NCBI GenBank assembly: GCA_011052215.1
Contig: DRJK01000117.1
Span: 1 to 34,281 of the forward strand
Length of the DNA stretch: 34,281 nucleotides
Direction: 5' to 3'
From: Gammaproteobacteria bacterium
Lineage (GTDB): Bacteria; Pseudomonadota; Gammaproteobacteria; JAADHQ01
The notes under the pieces were generated by a model. That model saw only the letters and a program-made list of their open reading frames with translations, was not told where the DNA came from and searched no databases. A program made the translations under genes and the position numbers. Numbering within the stretch: the stretch's first letter is position 1; each line of letters starts with the position of its first letter. This document shows, piece by piece, positions 1 to 9,332 of this stretch.

Positions 1-175
1 AACCGGCAAGCCTGATCAAGACACGCAAAACATGCCATCCATGGCGGCTCGGCTGCCGCGTCCGTGCGGCAGACGGTCTTGATCAGGCTTACCGGTTCCA
101 TGCCCGGATTGCGGGTTAGCCCGAAACGCACTTGCCGCGTACATTTCAACTATATTCGTTACATGTTAACGGAAC
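1..175 (-). repeat. MITE-like palindromic repeat, copy A (truncated by window start; right arm is the long type-1 arm)
   Basis: Core ctgatcaagacacgcaaaacatgccatccatggcggctcggctgccgcgtccgtgcggcagacggtcttgatcag, then an arm ending gttaacggaaca. Matches copies at 8803, 11251, 21424 and 34133. Confidence 0.85.
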
Positions 176-404
176 AGTCGTGCATTCACATACCGATAAT
201 TCCTGAGTATAAATATAGGTTATTTTTATCTTTCCCGGGAAAATAAATTAACAATTTACTGATATCCATCCATTAAATTTGTTTAAATATGATTTATTTT
301 ATTCATGTGGAGGCAGTCGTGCGCCGAAATGTAAATTATTGTTAAAGGCTGCCGATATACTCTTGTGGGTAAGTATTATTTCTTAACAGCAGGTCGAGTG
401 TCGT

Positions 405-1541
405 ATGAAAGAGGATAGCAGGGTAAAGTCTGGTGATATAACGCCTGGAGAGAAATTGCCATGGCCCATGTTTGATTGTGAGGGGCGGCTATTGCTTAAA
501 AAGGGAACGGTGGTTACTGATATAGATCAGGTAAACAAGCTGATCAGTAGAGGGCTTTACAGAAAGCAAAAGATCATAAAACCATCTGATGGCACAGAAC
601 CTGAAAAATTAAAAAAGTCCAACGATACGACAAGCCCGTTTTTCGCTATTGATGAGTTGATTGGCCATTTATCTGACGTGTTTGCCTCAATATTGGCAGG
701 TACGGAGAATACGGAAAATTCTGTTTTACGTTTATGTGCCCATATTCAGTTATTGTGCAAAATTGATGCCGATGCAATGATCGGCTCGGTGCACTTGCAA
801 CATGCCCGGAAATATACCCTTCGTCATCCTGTTCATGTCGCTATTCTGTCTGAATTGGTTGGTGCAAGGATGGGGCTTTCAACACAGGTGCGGGCATCAG
901 TTCTGGCGGCAGGCCTGACTGCAAATTTGTCGATGATTGATTTACAGGAAGATCTTTATTACCAGGAAACAGCGCCAACACCTGAGCAGATGCAGGTAAT
1001 CAGAAACCACCCGGATGAGTCGGTAAGGGTACTGGAAAAAACGGGGATTCGTGATAATTTATGGTTGGAAATAATCAAGCAGCACCATGAAAGTGTCAAT
1101 AGTAACGGTTATCCGGATGCCCTGAAGGATGACCAGATATGCAAGGAGGCACAATTGGTGAGTATCGCTGATCGTTATTCTGCATTGGTCTCTGCTCGAG
1201 GCTACAGGGACCCAAGAATATCCGGTGACACACTTAAAGAATTCTTTATGAAGAAATGTGAGTATTGCAGTGAGGAGATGACATTATTTTTTATCAAGGA
1301 GATGAGCATCTGGCCGCCAGGGTCCATCGTCTTGCTTGCCAATGGCGAGGTTGCCATTGTTACCAAGCGCAGCAGTCAGTCGATGTGGCCAATTGTGCGA
1401 AGTATAATTGGCCCGGGCGGCAGTCCCTATGCGCAGCCATATAAAAGAGATACCAGCCTTGAGGAATATCGCATTAAATCAAATATGCGGATTAGAAGAG
1501 ATATGCCGCTGAATCTTTCCAGGATTTGGGGATACAGCTAG
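405..1541 (+). CDS. Degenerate HD-GYP domain protein
   Basis: C-terminal half retains HP..S..VLEKTG, HHESVNSNGYP and ADRYSALVSARGYRDP, typical of HD-GYP phosphodiesterases. The HDIGK-like HD motif is replaced (AAGLTANLSMIDLQ). Confidence 0.75.
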   Translation: MKEDSRVKSGDITPGEKLPWPMFDCEGRLLLKKGTVVTDIDQVNKLISRGLYRKQKIIKPSDGTEPEKLKKSNDTTSPFFAIDELIGHLSDVFASILAGTENTENSVLRLCAHIQLLCKIDADAMIGSVHLQHARKYTLRHPVHVAILSELVGARMGLSTQVRASVLAAGLTANLSMIDLQEDLYYQETAPTPEQMQVIRNHPDESVRVLEKTGIRDNLWLEIIKQHHESVNSNGYPDALKDDQICKEAQLVSIADRYSALVSARGYRDPRISGDTLKEFFMKKCEYCSEEMTLFFIKEMSIWPPGSIVLLANGEVAIVTKRSSQSMWPIVRSIIGPGGSPYAQPYKRDTSLEEYRIKSNMRIRRDMPLNLSRIWGYS

Positions 1542-1560
1542 CCTGCATTTTTTATTAAAA

Positions 1561-2832
1561 TCAAGGTACTATTTTATTGATATTCAACTGCAAGGCATTT
1601 TTGTCTTTCGTATTAACTTCCAGGTTGTCGCTTGCCAGGTCGCCGCTTTGAGTGATGGCATTGCCTGATTTCGAGATTCTCGCACTGATTACAACCCGGT
1701 CAAAAGCGGACAATTTCATTTGCGGCATCATTGCCATGCTGTCATCGAGAGTAAAATCAAAGGGTAGATCCTTGACCTGTTTACGGACGACAGCAAGTGG
1801 CATCCTCGGTCCCCTGGCGGCACGGGCATAGACAAATACGGTGTCAGTTGGGCCGGCTTTGCCTGCTATTCCTTTATCCAGCTGGACGCGACCCTTTATG
1901 ATCACTGCTGTAGCGGCGGGCTGCCGTTTTTCAGGTTGCTTGTTTGTGGATTGCGGCTGTATACCCAACCGTTTTTGCGCATCGGCGATATTGTTGCCAA
2001 TCATTTTGTAATCTTTTGATTCCTGAGGCACCAGTTTTAGTAGAATCTTCCAGAAACGGATCGCGGTGCTGTATTCCTTTTTCTGGTAATGGTATGTGCC
2101 GGCCAGCCACAATGCTTTCGGATGTCGGGGTTGCAGCGAAAGGGCACGTTTGATGAATTTATAGGGCCTGCCCTGCAGACTGCCTTTCTGGTTAACGGCA
2201 GCAATATCGGCATAATCGGCCCAGACATCCGGGTCATTGTCCGCCAGTCGGGCTAGTTGCTGATAGGCATTCTCAGCCTTGGTAAACTGGCGGGTTTGCA
2301 TGTACGAACGTGCCAGTAAATACCAGCCTTGTGCATTGTCAGGTTCCTGTTCAAGTCGTTGTTCCAGCTTGGTGACCATCTCTTCCAGGCTTTGTATAGC
2401 CTGCCCCGGCTTTGCCGGTTTGCCATGTGCCGCGTTGGATTGTGGAGCAGGGCCTTTGAAATTAAGGGCCTCGGGACTCCCCAGATACAGATACAGACCA
2501 ACCGACAGGGCAGGGATGAGCAATGCAACTGTAAGCAGGCTTGCGGTACTACGTTGGTTGTTAAGTATTGTTTCCGATTTATTATCGGGTACGTCAAGAA
2601 TTAACTGCTTTTCCAGATCCTGCTGGGCAATGCTGTATTCCTCCCGGCTTATCTGATTATCGTTCAGGTCAGTATCAAGTTCCGTTAGTCGTTGATTGTA
2701 TATGTCCAGGTTAACCTGGCTGATATGCACCTGTTCGGCCTCCGGTTTGCGGAGCAAAGGACGAATCACAGTAAATAATGCTGCGAGCAGCATGATTGCT
2801 GCAAGAATAGCGAAACTAGTCATTTTTACCAT
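1561..2832 (-). CDS. ccmI: Cytochrome c biogenesis protein CcmI (TPR)
   Basis: N-terminal TM helices, YNQRLTELDTDL..G motif, TPR region, position at the end of the ccm operon. Confidence 0.9.
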   Translation of the reverse strand: MVKMTSFAILAAIMLLAALFTVIRPLLRKPEAEQVHISQVNLDIYNQRLTELDTDLNDNQISREEYSIAQQDLEKQLILDVPDNKSETILNNQRSTASLLTVALLIPALSVGLYLYLGSPEALNFKGPAPQSNAAHGKPAKPGQAIQSLEEMVTKLEQRLEQEPDNAQGWYLLARSYMQTRQFTKAENAYQQLARLADNDPDVWADYADIAAVNQKGSLQGRPYKFIKRALSLQPRHPKALWLAGTYHYQKKEYSTAIRFWKILLKLVPQESKDYKMIGNNIADAQKRLGIQPQSTNKQPEKRQPAATAVIIKGRVQLDKGIAGKAGPTDTVFVYARAARGPRMPLAVVRKQVKDLPFDFTLDDSMAMMPQMKLSAFDRVVISARISKSGNAITQSGDLASDNLEVNTKDKNALQLNINKIVP

Positions 2833-3298
2833 CCTGTCGGTCTTTCAATAGGGCTTGTATGCGCTCATGTTCGCCATCACTGATATCTTCTGAAGGTGCA
2901 TTCATTTTTTTACGAATGTTGAAAAACAGTATACTGATAGCAATGAGTATCAGGATAAGCGGCCCGGCCCAGAGTAAATAAGTACTGCCCTTTACCGGTG
3001 GATTATACAAGACAAATTCTGTGAACCTGTCAACCATGAATGCCTTGATTTGTTTATCGGATTTACCCTCCTGAATCATTTTATAGACCTTGTCACGCAG
3101 GTCTTTTGCGAGATCTGCATTGGAGGCGGCGATCGTCTGATTTTGGCAAACCGTGCAGCGGAGTTGGCCAATCAGGTTGTAAAATCTTTCTTTTTTTACC
3201 GGGTCATCAAATTTGTAGATATTGATGGCAGCCTGTGAGGCGAGGTGAGACAGAGAAAGGCTTAAAGCAACAAGAAACAGGAGTAGTTGTCTCATCAT
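2816..3298 (-). CDS. ccmH: Cytochrome c-type biogenesis protein CcmH
   Basis: LRCTVCQNQTIAASNADLAKDLR motif, signal peptide, C-terminal TM. Confidence 0.95.
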   Translation of the reverse strand: MMRQLLLFLVALSLSLSHLASQAAINIYKFDDPVKKERFYNLIGQLRCTVCQNQTIAASNADLAKDLRDKVYKMIQEGKSDKQIKAFMVDRFTEFVLYNPPVKGSTYLLWAGPLILILIAISILFFNIRKKMNAPSEDISDGEHERIQALLKDRQDGKND

Positions 3299-3825
3299 TC
3301 TTTTTCCAGCTTGTTAATCAATGGCAGAATTTCCTTGTTCAGTACATCATCTGTGACCGGGCCGATATGTTTGTAGCGGATAATACCTTTTTTATCCACC
3401 AGAAATGTTTCGGGTACCCCGTACACACCCCAGTCAATACCAACGGCACCACTGAGATCACTGGCGCTACTGATATAGGGGTCTCCAAGTAGTTGTAGCC
3501 AGCGCAAGGCGTCAGATCGATCATCTTTGTAGTTGAGACCATAGATAAGTGCACGGTGTTGTTTTACAAACTTGACGATTAACGGGTGTTCATCACGACA
3601 GGCACTGCACCATGATGCCCAGACATTAAACAATGTCACCTTGTTGAGAAATATTTCCTGGCTGATCATCTTGTCGGGATCTTTTACTGTAGGCAGGTTA
3701 AATTCAGGTGCAGGTTTGTTGATTAGGGGCGATGGTATTTCTTTTGGGTCACGGGTCAGGCCGTAACCCAGTAATACTACCAGAATAACAAAAGCGGAAA
3801 ATGGCAGAAGTGCGCGTAGTTTCAT
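3295..3825 (-). CDS. ccmG: Thiol:disulfide interchange protein CcmG/DsbE
   Basis: Thioredoxin-like fold with WASWCSACRDEHP and GVYGVPETFLVD; operon context. Confidence 0.95.
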   Translation of the reverse strand: MKLRALLPFSAFVILVVLLGYGLTRDPKEIPSPLINKPAPEFNLPTVKDPDKMISQEIFLNKVTLFNVWASWCSACRDEHPLIVKFVKQHRALIYGLNYKDDRSDALRWLQLLGDPYISSASDLSGAVGIDWGVYGVPETFLVDKKGIIRYKHIGPVTDDVLNKEILPLINKLEKE

Positions 3826-5780
3826 TATTGTACTACCTCTCCGACAGTAAGTTTCTTTTTGAAGCGATAGCGTTTATCACTCAACGCGAGAAGGCCACCG
3901 AAGGCCATTATAAGGGTACCGAGCCAGATCCATCGAATAAGAGGTTTGTACTGGATGCGTACACTCCATTCTCCGTTTCCGAGTGGCTCGCCAAGTGCGA
4001 TAAACAGGTCACGCATCAGGTTGCCATCTATGCCAGCCTCGGTCATTGGGCTGCGTTGAACAAGGTACAGTCGCTTCTGTGGTTTGAGTGTGGTGATTTC
4101 CTGCTGGTTTTTACTGACTACAATGGTGCCTTCCTGTGCGCGGTAATTGGGGCCGTTGACTTCCTGTGTACCCTTGAACTGGAAGTTGTAACCCGCCATG
4201 TCCAATGTGCTGCCAGGCTCCATGCGAATATCTTTTTCTTCGCTGTAGTTGCTGGCGAAGGTTGCCCCCAGCATGAAAACGGCTACACCTATATGGGCAA
4301 AAAACATACCATAGTAGCTGAGCGGTATCTTGGCCAGTGCAGCAAATTTGCGGGGCTTGTTTTGTACATGTTTATACAAATTGAGAAATGAACCGCCTGT
4401 TATCCAGGTAAACAGGGCTATCACCATTGCAACAGGCCAGCTAATTGTTGCCAGTATGAAGTAGCTGGCGATACCGGTAAGCAGTGAAATGATAAACAGG
4501 ATTTTTACACTATTGAGCAAGTCAGCTAATGAATGCTTTTTCCATCGGGTTAATGGTCCGACTGCCAGCAAAAAAACCAGTGGTAGCATAAATAATGTAA
4601 ACATAAAATTAAAGTAGGGCATACCTACTGATATTTTTCCTGCTCCCATGGCATCCAGTACCATCGGGTACAATGTTCCAAGCAGGATAGTGGCGCAAAC
4701 TACAATCAGCAGGACATTATTAACAAGTAGAAGTGTTTCACGAGATAACAGGCTGAAACGCCCGGCACTACGAATATCATTGGCTTTAAAGGCATAGAGT
4801 AATAGTGAACCACCGATGACAACACCCAGAAAAACCAGGATAAAAATACCACGTGTCGGGTCAGTCGCAAAGGCATGTACAGACGTGACAACACCGGAGC
4901 GTACCAGGAAGGTACCTAGCAGGCTTAATGAAAAGGCAAGAATCGCCAGCATGACTGTCCAGCTTTTAAAGCTGCCGCGTTTTTCGGTGACGGCCAATGA
5001 ATGGATCAGTGCCGTACCCACCAGCCAGGGCATGAACGATGCATTTTCAACCGGGTCCCAGAACCACCAGCCGCCCCAGCCCAGTTCGTAATAGGCCCAC
5101 CAGCTTCCCAGGGCAATACCGATTGTGAGAAAACACCAGGCCATTGTAGTCCAGGGACGGGACCAACGTGCCCAGGCACTATCCAGTTTACCGCCTAGTA
5201 ATGCCGCGATTGCGAAAGCAAAGGCGACTGAAAAACCAACATAACCCATGTATAGCATGGGTGGATGAATGATCAGACCGAAATCCTGTAACAGCGGGTT
5301 AAGGTCCCGACCTTCAACGGCTGCAGGCAACAGACGATCAAACGGATTGGAGGTGAACAACATAAATAGCAGGAAGCCGATACTGATCAGGCCCATGACA
5401 CCCAAAACACGGGCAACCATGGTTTGAGGTAAATGGCGGCTGAAGAGTGTTACCGCTAATGTCCAGATACCCAGAATCAGGGCCCAGAGCAACAGCGAGC
5501 CTTCATGTGAACCCCAGACTGCCGAGATTCGATATTGTATCGGCAACAGGGAATTGGAATTTTTTGCGACATAAAGAACAGAGAAATCATTCTGGATAAA
5601 AGCGGTTGTCAGGCTTGCAAATGCAATCAGCAGAAAAATAAACTGGCCGCGTGCGGCGGGTTTAGCAACGGCCATCCAGCGGGGTTTATTCAGTTGTGTG
5701 CCTGCCAGCGGGAAAAATGCCTGCGCGATGGCAAGGCACAGAGCAATGATCAGCGCAAAGTGACCGAGTTCAGGAATCAT
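3825..5780 (-). CDS. ccmF: Heme lyase CcmF
   Basis: Multi-TM protein with WGGWWFWDPVENASFMPWLVGTALIHS (WWD motif); operon context. Confidence 0.97.
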   Translation of the reverse strand: MIPELGHFALIIALCLAIAQAFFPLAGTQLNKPRWMAVAKPAARGQFIFLLIAFASLTTAFIQNDFSVLYVAKNSNSLLPIQYRISAVWGSHEGSLLLWALILGIWTLAVTLFSRHLPQTMVARVLGVMGLISIGFLLFMLFTSNPFDRLLPAAVEGRDLNPLLQDFGLIIHPPMLYMGYVGFSVAFAFAIAALLGGKLDSAWARWSRPWTTMAWCFLTIGIALGSWWAYYELGWGGWWFWDPVENASFMPWLVGTALIHSLAVTEKRGSFKSWTVMLAILAFSLSLLGTFLVRSGVVTSVHAFATDPTRGIFILVFLGVVIGGSLLLYAFKANDIRSAGRFSLLSRETLLLVNNVLLIVVCATILLGTLYPMVLDAMGAGKISVGMPYFNFMFTLFMLPLVFLLAVGPLTRWKKHSLADLLNSVKILFIISLLTGIASYFILATISWPVAMVIALFTWITGGSFLNLYKHVQNKPRKFAALAKIPLSYYGMFFAHIGVAVFMLGATFASNYSEEKDIRMEPGSTLDMAGYNFQFKGTQEVNGPNYRAQEGTIVVSKNQQEITTLKPQKRLYLVQRSPMTEAGIDGNLMRDLFIALGEPLGNGEWSVRIQYKPLIRWIWLGTLIMAFGGLLALSDKRYRFKKKLTVGEVVQ

Positions 5781-5783
5781 GTA

Positions 5784-6233
5784 TTATTGACCTTTTGGTT
5801 TTTTATCGATGCCTTTGGGTTTCATTGCAGCTGCAACCTCGGGTGGCATGTAGTTTTCATCGTGTTTGGCCAGTACTTCGCTGGCAATAAAAACACCGTC
5901 CGAAGCAATTTTTCCCTGGGCGACAATACCCTGTCCTTCCCGGAACAGGTCAGGCAGGATACCTTTGTATGCAACGGTCAGATTTTTTTCGTTATCGTGT
6001 ATAACAAACCTGACTGTCAGGCCATCCTTGTCACGTTTGAGGCTGCCTTCCTGCACCATGCCCCCGGCACGGAAATACCTGTTTTTTGGTGCTTCACCCG
6101 CAGCTATCTGGCTGGGCGAATAGAAAAACATCAGGTTCTTGTTAAAAGCGGTCAGTGCCAGTGTGGCAGCCGTTCCGACGCCCAGTACAATGAGCAGAAC
6201 CATCATCAGTCTGCGTTTACGTTTGGGTGTCAT
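5784..6233 (-). CDS. ccmE: Heme chaperone CcmE
   Basis: MTPKRKRRLMMVLLIVLGVG start at 6233 and heme-binding motif AKHDENYMPPEV. The supplied ORF start at 6350 is over-extended into ccmD. Confidence 0.93.
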   Translation of the reverse strand: MTPKRKRRLMMVLLIVLGVGTAATLALTAFNKNLMFFYSPSQIAAGEAPKNRYFRAGGMVQEGSLKRDKDGLTVRFVIHDNEKNLTVAYKGILPDLFREGQGIVAQGKIASDGVFIASEVLAKHDENYMPPEVAAAMKPKGIDKKPKGQ

Positions 6234-6397
6234 GATGCAGATTCCCTTTTGATTGTCTTGTGTATGCGGCGCAGTAATTGTTTTCTGCGTCTTATTGGCA
6301 GAACGATATGCAGTACCAGCAGCAGCAGGGTAAGGCCATAGGAGGTCCATACGTGGAAGGCATAGCCCCCCATATAAAAAAACTCATTCAGACTCAT
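6230..6397 (-). CDS. ccmD: Heme exporter protein CcmD (55 aa, not in the ORF track)
   Basis: Manual translation: MSLNEFFYMGGYAFHVWTSYGLTLLLLVLHIVLPIRRRKQLLRRIHKTIKRESAS. Overlaps ccmC start by 4 nt and ccmE start (ATGA). Confidence 0.9.
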   Translation of the reverse strand: MSLNEFFYMGGYAFHVWTSYGLTLLLLVLHIVLPIRRRKQLLRRIHKTIKRESAS

Positions 6398-7131
6398 AAA
6401 TTTTTCTCCTCTTCCCGGACCCAGTTTGAATTCTGGTCACGCTCCAGGATTTCATTGCGGGCAGTCATCATCAGAACGGTTGCAAAATAAAACTTGAATG
6501 CCGCTGTCATAACCATCAAAGGCCAGTACATGCTGGGATGCAGCGAAGAACCCTTGCCTACGCTGATGGATGCAACCTGATGTAACGTAAACCACCAGTT
6601 TACAGAAAAATGGATAATCGGTATGTTAACCAGCCCTACAATGGCGAGAATGGCGGCGGCGCGTGCCGCACTGGCACGATCCTCAATGGCCGAGTGCAGG
6701 GCCATGTAACCGATATACAGGAATAGCAATACCAGTTCCGATGTCAGCCTGGCATCCCATACCCACCAGGTACCCCAGGTTGGTTGCCCCCAGATGGCAC
6801 CCGTGACCAGTGCCAGAAAGGTAAAGGTGGCACCGATGGGTGCGCAGCTGTTGGCAATGACTTCAGAGAGTTTGGTTTTCCAGACAAGATGAATGGCCCC
6901 GGAGGCCGCCATTACAATATAGACAAACAAGGACATCCATGCCGCGGGTACGTGGATATAGAGGATTCTGTAGCTGTCTTTTTGCAGATAGTCGATTGGC
7001 GCAATGACCAGCCCCCAGTACAGACCAGTCAGGAAGAGTACCAGTGTGATGGCGCCGAACCAGGGCAGGAGCTTGCCGCTGAAGCGATAGAAATTTTTAA
7101 AAGAGGTTAGTCTTTTTATTGCCTTCCACAT
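6394..7131 (-). CDS. ccmC: Heme exporter protein CcmC
   Basis: Multi-TM with WGTWWVWDARLTSELVLLFLYIGYMAL (WWD motif). Confidence 0.96.
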   Translation of the reverse strand: MWKAIKRLTSFKNFYRFSGKLLPWFGAITLVLFLTGLYWGLVIAPIDYLQKDSYRILYIHVPAAWMSLFVYIVMAASGAIHLVWKTKLSEVIANSCAPIGATFTFLALVTGAIWGQPTWGTWWVWDARLTSELVLLFLYIGYMALHSAIEDRASAARAAAILAIVGLVNIPIIHFSVNWWFTLHQVASISVGKGSSLHPSMYWPLMVMTAAFKFYFATVLMMTARNEILERDQNSNWVREEEKNL

Positions 7132-7135
7132 AAAA

Positions 7136-7813
7136 TCAGACGCTCACTTTCAGGGCAGCCGCTGTTGCCAGGGGCGCAAGTGTTATTGCCAGTACCAGGA
7201 TGGCGGCCATCAACAGAAAATGCCCACTGGTATCCAATCCACCCAGTCCCACATCTACTGCGCCAGCCCCGAAAATCAGGACAGGAATATAAAGAGGTAA
7301 TATCAGCAGTGATAATAACATACCACCACGTTTGATACCCACGGTAAGGGCGACGCCGATCGAGCCGATCAGGCTCAAAACCGGGGTTCCTAACAGTAGA
7401 CTGATCATCAGCAAAATAATTCCATCGGCGGGCAGATGCAGGATGACCCCCAGCAAGGGTGACAGTAACATTAACGGGATTCCCGTTATAAGCCAGTGTA
7501 CCAGGATCTTCGCGTAGACCAGGACCGTGAATGGATGTGGGCCCAGGATTTGCTGTTCCAGGCTACCGTCCTCAAAATCCGAGCGAAAAACCCCATCCAG
7601 TGACAACATCGCAGCGAGCAGGGCCGTGACCCAGATGATGCCCGGTGCGATTTTCTCCAGTGTGTTGGGTTCCGGGCCAATTCCAAGCGGGAACAGACTG
7701 CAGGCCAGGATGAAAAAGAATAACGGGTTTGCCCATTCACTCTTGTTGCGCAATGCCAGGGTAAAATCCCTGCGTACCATGGCGTTGAAGGCCTTAAGGC
7801 TAGTGTTTGTCAT
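7136..7813 (-). CDS. ccmB: Heme exporter protein CcmB
   Basis: ABC permease-like integral membrane protein; FRSDFEDGSLEQ motif; operon position. Confidence 0.95.
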   Translation of the reverse strand: MTNTSLKAFNAMVRRDFTLALRNKSEWANPLFFFILACSLFPLGIGPEPNTLEKIAPGIIWVTALLAAMLSLDGVFRSDFEDGSLEQQILGPHPFTVLVYAKILVHWLITGIPLMLLSPLLGVILHLPADGIILLMISLLLGTPVLSLIGSIGVALTVGIKRGGMLLSLLILPLYIPVLIFGAGAVDVGLGGLDTSGHFLLMAAILVLAITLAPLATAAALKVSV

Positions 7814-8450
7814 GGCCTATCCGCATGAACTGGATTTGTGAATGTTCAAGTGCAACCGGGTGGTGTGTGGTAAAGATAATCATGCCACCCTTGCTGCAAT
7901 GCCTGTCGAAACACCTTTCGAATAATTCACGGCCATCCGGGTCCAGTGCTGTGAAGGGCTCATCGAGTATCCATAACGGTGCCCGGGTCATGATCAGGCG
8001 CGCCAGCGCAAGCCTGCGTCCCTGACCCGCTGAAAGCTTGCGGGCGGGGCTTTCATCCTTTTCAAGCAGGCCAACCTGATCGAGTGCGCTGTCTATGCTG
8101 ATGTCTTCACGGGCATTTCCAAGGGATTGATAGAACGCCAGGTTTTCCTCACAGGTCAGATCGCCCTTGATACCATTCTGGTGTCCAATGTAGGACAGCC
8201 TGGTGTTATAGGAAATACGATCTTTCTGGATGGTGGTACCACACCAGATGACATGCCCGGCGGCCGGTAGCGCCAGCCCGCACAATATTCGCAACAGGCT
8301 GGTTTTACCGCACCCATTCGAGCCTTCAATCTGGACGACCTGTCCAGAAGTCAGTTCAAAGCTCAGGTCACGAAAAAGTTCGATTTCATTGCGTACGCAG
8401 GTGAGGTGATCTGCTTTTAGTGAAAGTGTTCCGGGTTCTACCAAATCCAT
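7800..8450 (-). CDS. ccmA: Heme exporter ATP-binding protein CcmA
   Basis: Walker A GSNGCGKTSLLR, signature LSAGQGRRLALARL, Walker B LWILDEPF. Confidence 0.95.
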   Translation of the reverse strand: MDLVEPGTLSLKADHLTCVRNEIELFRDLSFELTSGQVVQIEGSNGCGKTSLLRILCGLALPAAGHVIWCGTTIQKDRISYNTRLSYIGHQNGIKGDLTCEENLAFYQSLGNAREDISIDSALDQVGLLEKDESPARKLSAGQGRRLALARLIMTRAPLWILDEPFTALDPDGRELFERCFDRHCSKGGMIIFTTHHPVALEHSQIQFMRIGHDKH

Positions 8451-8802
8451 ACAGGGGCTTTATATATAAAAGGAATATCAAGTGCGTAAGGATAGCATGT
8501 ATTCCACACGGGATACATGACTATAATTTCTTTATTTACATAGGCTTAACATAAAATCCAGAGGGTTATCGATAGATAGAACCGAACACGGCAAGGAGTC
8601 GTCAACAAGGGAATGATTTCAGGTTGAAAGTCATATAATAGATAAATCAGGGGCGGGAGTGAATTATTCATTCACCCGAAACGCTGTACGCAGTGTCTGT
8701 CAAATTCTGTCATAAAATGGACGTGTCTCTGGAGACAGTTACAAAAATAGATCCGGAAATTTGAGACAACCCGCCCTTGAAACACCCTGTAAATCACATC
8801 AC

Positions 8803-9025
8803 TGTTACCCCGTTAACTCATGACGAATGTAGCTGAAATGTAAGCAGCAAGTGCGTTTCGGGCCAACCCGCAATCCGGACATGAAACCGGCAAGCCGGAT
8901 CAAGACACGCAAAATATGCCATCCATGGCGGCTCGGCTGCCGCATCCGTGTGGCAGACGGTCTTGATCCGGCTTGCCGATTCCATGCCCTCACATTGTTA
9001 TGTGCCTCATAAAGTTAACGGGACA
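8803..9025 (+). repeat. MITE-like palindromic repeat, copy B
   Basis: tgttaccccgttaac ... gttaacgggaca ends, central ggatcaagac...gtcttgatcc inverted repeat, same core as the other copies. Confidence 0.88.
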
Positions 9026-9332
9026 GCAATGAAATTACATTATAATTACAGGGTATTTATTACCGGCGTCAAGTATTTATTGACAAGGTTAGTAAATATC
9101 ATGTGAATATTCACTTTTATTTTGTGTCATCTCTTACATTTTTCCCTGCCCGGCCCAGCTAACCTGTAACCGTATTCTTTATTAGACCACCCCGGCAGTT
9201 ACACGCCCTGTGTCAGTAAGTTGTAAGGTGAACCGATTTATAGTTTACCCGGATTAACAAGGACGCACAGGGGAAATTATGATCATGCATTGCGTTACCA
9301 CAAGCTGGCTTTGTGGAGATCAGGAGATAGCC

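Noticed and set aside
64-246. Similar 60-124 aa ORFs at 64-246, 8805-8993(-), 11334-11708 and 21390-21614(-) (RVLIRLTG..MSGLRVSPKRTCRLHFN..RYMLTG)
   Set aside because: They are translations of the palindromic repeat arms. The similarity comes from the repeat, the ORFs run into unrelated flanks, and no RBS was evident.
1944-2656. Multiple antisense or out-of-frame ORFs within the ccm operon
   Set aside because: They overlap confidently identified ccm genes and have no recognisable domains.
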